DNA of 64,000 nt from Acidovorax sp. FJL06. Its GTDB lineage: Bacteria > Pseudomonadota > Gammaproteobacteria > Burkholderiales > Burkholderiaceae_C. A program made the position numbers and the translations under genes. Under the pieces are notes generated by a model, which saw nothing but the letters and a program-made list of their open reading frames with translations, had not been told where the DNA came from and made no database searches. Location: contig NZ_QAJR01000012.1 in assembly GCF_003852545.1 (NCBI RefSeq), forward strand, positions 50,942-114,941, written 5' to 3'. Numbering within the stretch: position 1 is the stretch's first letter; each line of letters begins with the position of its first letter. Shown here one piece after another: positions 62,451 to 64,000 of this stretch.

Positions 62451-63686
62451 ATGAACGGACAGACCAAAATGACAACGCCAACGCAGAGTTTCAAGTTCTC
62501 GCCCACCGCCTTCGCCGTGATCGCCGCCTGCGTGCTGGCCACGGGCGGCGCCCTGGTTTTCTCGGGCGCATCGCGCGCGGCCGATGAGCCCAAGGCCAAC
62601 CAGCCCCGCCCCGCGCTCACGGTGAGCACGGCCCAGCCGCAGCGCACCTCCGTGCCCCTGCGCCTGGCCGCCAACGGCAATGTGGCCGCCTGGCAGGAGG
62701 CCAGCATCGGCGCCGAAAGCAATGGCCTGCGCCTGACCGATGTGCGCGTGAACGTGGGCGACGTGGTCAAGGCCGGCCAGGTGCTGGCCACCTTCTCGGC
62801 CGAGACGGTGCAGGCCGATGTGGCGCAGATGCGCGCCGGCCTGCTTGAAGCGCAGGCCAATGCGGCCGAGGCAGCGGCCAACGCCGACCGGGCCCGCGCC
62901 TTGCAGGCCACGGGCGCCCTGAGCCAGCAGCAGATCCAGCAGTTCACCACGGCCGAGAAGACGGCCCAGGCGCGGGTGGAGGCCGCCCAGGCCACGCTCA
63001 ACGCGCAGCAGCTGCGCCTGAAATACACCCAGGTGGTGGCGCCCGACAGCGGTGTGATCTCGGCCCGCACGGCCACCGTGGGCGCGGTGGTCGGCGCGGG
63101 CACCGAGCTGTTCCGCATGGTGCGCAAGGGGCGCCTGGAGTGGCGTGCCGAAGTCACCTCGACCGAACTGCGCCGTGTCCAACCCGGTGCCAAGGTCAGC
63201 GTGACGGCGGCCAGCGGCGCCACGGCCGAGGGCACGGTGCGCATGGTCGCGCCCACGGTGGACCCGCAGACGCGCAACGCGCTGGTGTATGTGGACCTGC
63301 CCGCCAACGCGGACTTCAGGGCGGGCATGTTTGCGCGCGGCGAGTTTGCGCTGGGCAACAGCGATGCGCTCACCGTTCCGCAGGAGGCCCTGGTCGTGCG
63401 CGATGGCTTCTCGTACGTGTTTGTGGTGGGGCCCGAGCAGCGCGTGCAGCAGCGCAAGGTGCAGGCAGGCCGCCGCGTAGCCGACCGCGTCGAGGTGCTC
63501 ACGGGCCTGGACGCCAATGCCTCGGTGGCCGTGCGCGGCGCGGGCTTCCTCAACGACGGCGACCTGGTGCGCGTGGCTGCAGCGACCGCGGCCCCTGCCG
63601 CGCCCGTGCAGGCCCCAGTGCCCGCAGATTCAAAGCAAAAACAGCCTTCACCGCGCGATGGTAAAGCGCTGAATGCTATCAATTGA
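62451..63686 (+). CDS. RND efflux periplasmic adaptor (membrane fusion) protein
   Basis: 411 residues from ATG at 62451 (a second ATG at 62469 is equally possible). N-terminal anchor helix (FSPTAFAVIAACVLATGGAL). The biotinyl/lipoyl-type hairpin region has GRLTDVRVNVGDVVKAGQ-like sequence (LRLTDVRVNVGDVVKAGQVL) and a matching LRLKYTQVVAPDSGVISART; the coiled-coil hairpin lies between. RND adaptor of the HlyD/AcrA type, linking the pump to the channel. Its last 20 residues (from about SKQKQPSPRDGKALNAIN) are encoded by a copy of the dispersed palindromic repeat, so the C-terminus is probably not ancestral. Confidence 0.95.
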   Translation: MNGQTKMTTPTQSFKFSPTAFAVIAACVLATGGALVFSGASRAADEPKANQPRPALTVSTAQPQRTSVPLRLAANGNVAAWQEASIGAESNGLRLTDVRVNVGDVVKAGQVLATFSAETVQADVAQMRAGLLEAQANAAEAAANADRARALQATGALSQQQIQQFTTAEKTAQARVEAAQATLNAQQLRLKYTQVVAPDSGVISARTATVGAVVGAGTELFRMVRKGRLEWRAEVTSTELRRVQPGAKVSVTAASGATAEGTVRMVAPTVDPQTRNALVYVDLPANADFRAGMFARGEFALGNSDALTVPQEALVVRDGFSYVFVVGPEQRVQQRKVQAGRRVADRVEVLTGLDANASVAVRGAGFLNDGDLVRVAAATAAPAAPVQAPVPADSKQKQPSPRDGKALNAIN

Positions 63687-63694
63687 GGAGCAAT
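63626..63694. repeat. palindromic repeat copy inside the adaptor gene 3' end
   Basis: GATTCAAAGCAAAAACAGCC, then GCGATGGTAAAGCGCTGAATGC and ATCAATTG, aligns along its whole length with the copies at 14840 and 40690, with the left arm eroded (ACCGCG for AGCGCT). It encodes the last codons and stop of the adaptor and ends at the ribosome site of the pump gene. Confidence 0.8.
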
Positions 63695-63697
63695 CGG

Positions 63698-64000
63698 ATG
63701 AATGTATCCACTTGGTCCATCAAGAACCCGATACCGGCGCTGATGCTGTTTGTGCTGCTGACCTTCGGCGGCCTGCTGTCCTTCAACGCCATGAAGGTGC
63801 AGAACTTCCCGGACATTGATCTGCCAACGATCTCGGTGACCGTGGCGCTGCCGGGCGCATCGCCCGCGCAGCTTGAAAACGACGTGGCGCGCAAGATCGA
63901 GAACAGCATCGCCACGCTGCAGGGCCTCAAGCACATCTACACCAAGGTGCAGGATGGTGGGGCCACCATCACCGCCGAGTTCCGGCTGGAAAAGCCCACG
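63698..64000 (+). CDS. RND efflux pump permease (partial, cut by window end)
   Basis: The first 101 codons of a pump gene, open to the last base of the window. The start ATG has GAGGAG upstream. It begins MNVSTWSIKNPIPALMLFVL (helix 1) with the periplasmic NFPDIDLPTISVTVALPGAS, then AQLENDVARKIENSIATLQG, which matches the HAE1/AcrB-type N-terminus (first helix and porter domain). It is the proton-driven inner membrane pump of this operon. Substrate unknown. Confidence 0.93.
   Translation, partial: MNVSTWSIKNPIPALMLFVLLTFGGLLSFNAMKVQNFPDIDLPTISVTVALPGASPAQLENDVARKIENSIATLQGLKHIYTKVQDGGATITAEFRLEKPT

Overview
The window is a high-GC (roughly 65-70%) chromosomal segment with dense, co-oriented gene clusters. 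Gene content and protein style point to a betaproteobacterium of the family Comamonadaceae, most like Acidovorax. The pointers are a Bug-type tripartite tricarboxylate transporter binding protein, a fused indolepyruvate ferredoxin oxidoreductase next to an Lrp regulator, yajC-secD-secF, DUF1631 and DUF2834 proteins, and short palindromic intergenic repeats. The assignment is inference from memory, not a database result. I saw no rRNA, tRNA, insertion sequence, phage gene or CRISPR array.

Layout. 1-7.4 kb (mostly minus strand): a duplicated-domain lipoprotein, a Bax-inhibitor-1 family membrane protein, a two-helix membrane protein, ssb, an MFS transporter, a small hypothetical protein and an AraC regulator. 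7.5-10.6 kb: uvrA (plus). 10.6-17 kb: a secreted alpha/beta hydrolase, a secreted NADG-repeat protein divergent from an OmpR/EnvZ-type two-component pair, and an AcoR-like sigma-54 activator divergent from an aldehyde dehydrogenase/DUF779 pair (17.2-19.2 kb) that has a good -24/-12 promoter. 19.2-26 kb: a chemoreceptor with an FNR-type promoter, a thioesterase, a LysR/Bug/aspartoacylase cluster and pyrF. 26-32 kb: two FlgO-like lipoproteins, pgk, and a tightly overlapped def-lipoprotein-fmt-azlC-azlD operon. 32-40.5 kb: a LysM protein and dprA (plus), then DUF1631 and the yajC-secD-secF operon (minus). 40.8-45.3 kb: a 1209-residue indolepyruvate ferredoxin oxidoreductase whose 5' end is partly duplicated, divergent from an Lrp/AsnC regulator. 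45.4-50.1 kb: an MFS exporter with a C-terminal ABM-like domain, small secreted or membrane proteins, mltA and a DUF2834 protein. 50-57.2 kb: a PAS histidine kinase with a FixJ-type regulator, a nitrilase-family amidase and a YhdP-type giant envelope protein. 57.3-64 kb: glnE, then a TetR regulator followed by an RND efflux operon (outer membrane channel, adaptor, and a pump gene cut by the window end).

Most of the window is housekeeping or ordinary accessory DNA. The most unusual points are these. First, a 59-bp duplication of the ferredoxin oxidoreductase start, in which all within-codon differences are synonymous, creates a 54-codon upstream frame that overlaps the real GTG start. Second, an approximately 60-bp palindromic repeat family has at least nine full or partial copies, one of which supplies the C-terminus of the RND adaptor. 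Third, several divergent regulators have readable operators: tandem ATGAC boxes by the OmpR-type pair, a 19-bp palindrome by Lrp, a 9-bp inverted repeat by TetR, and an FNR-like box at class II spacing in front of the chemoreceptor.
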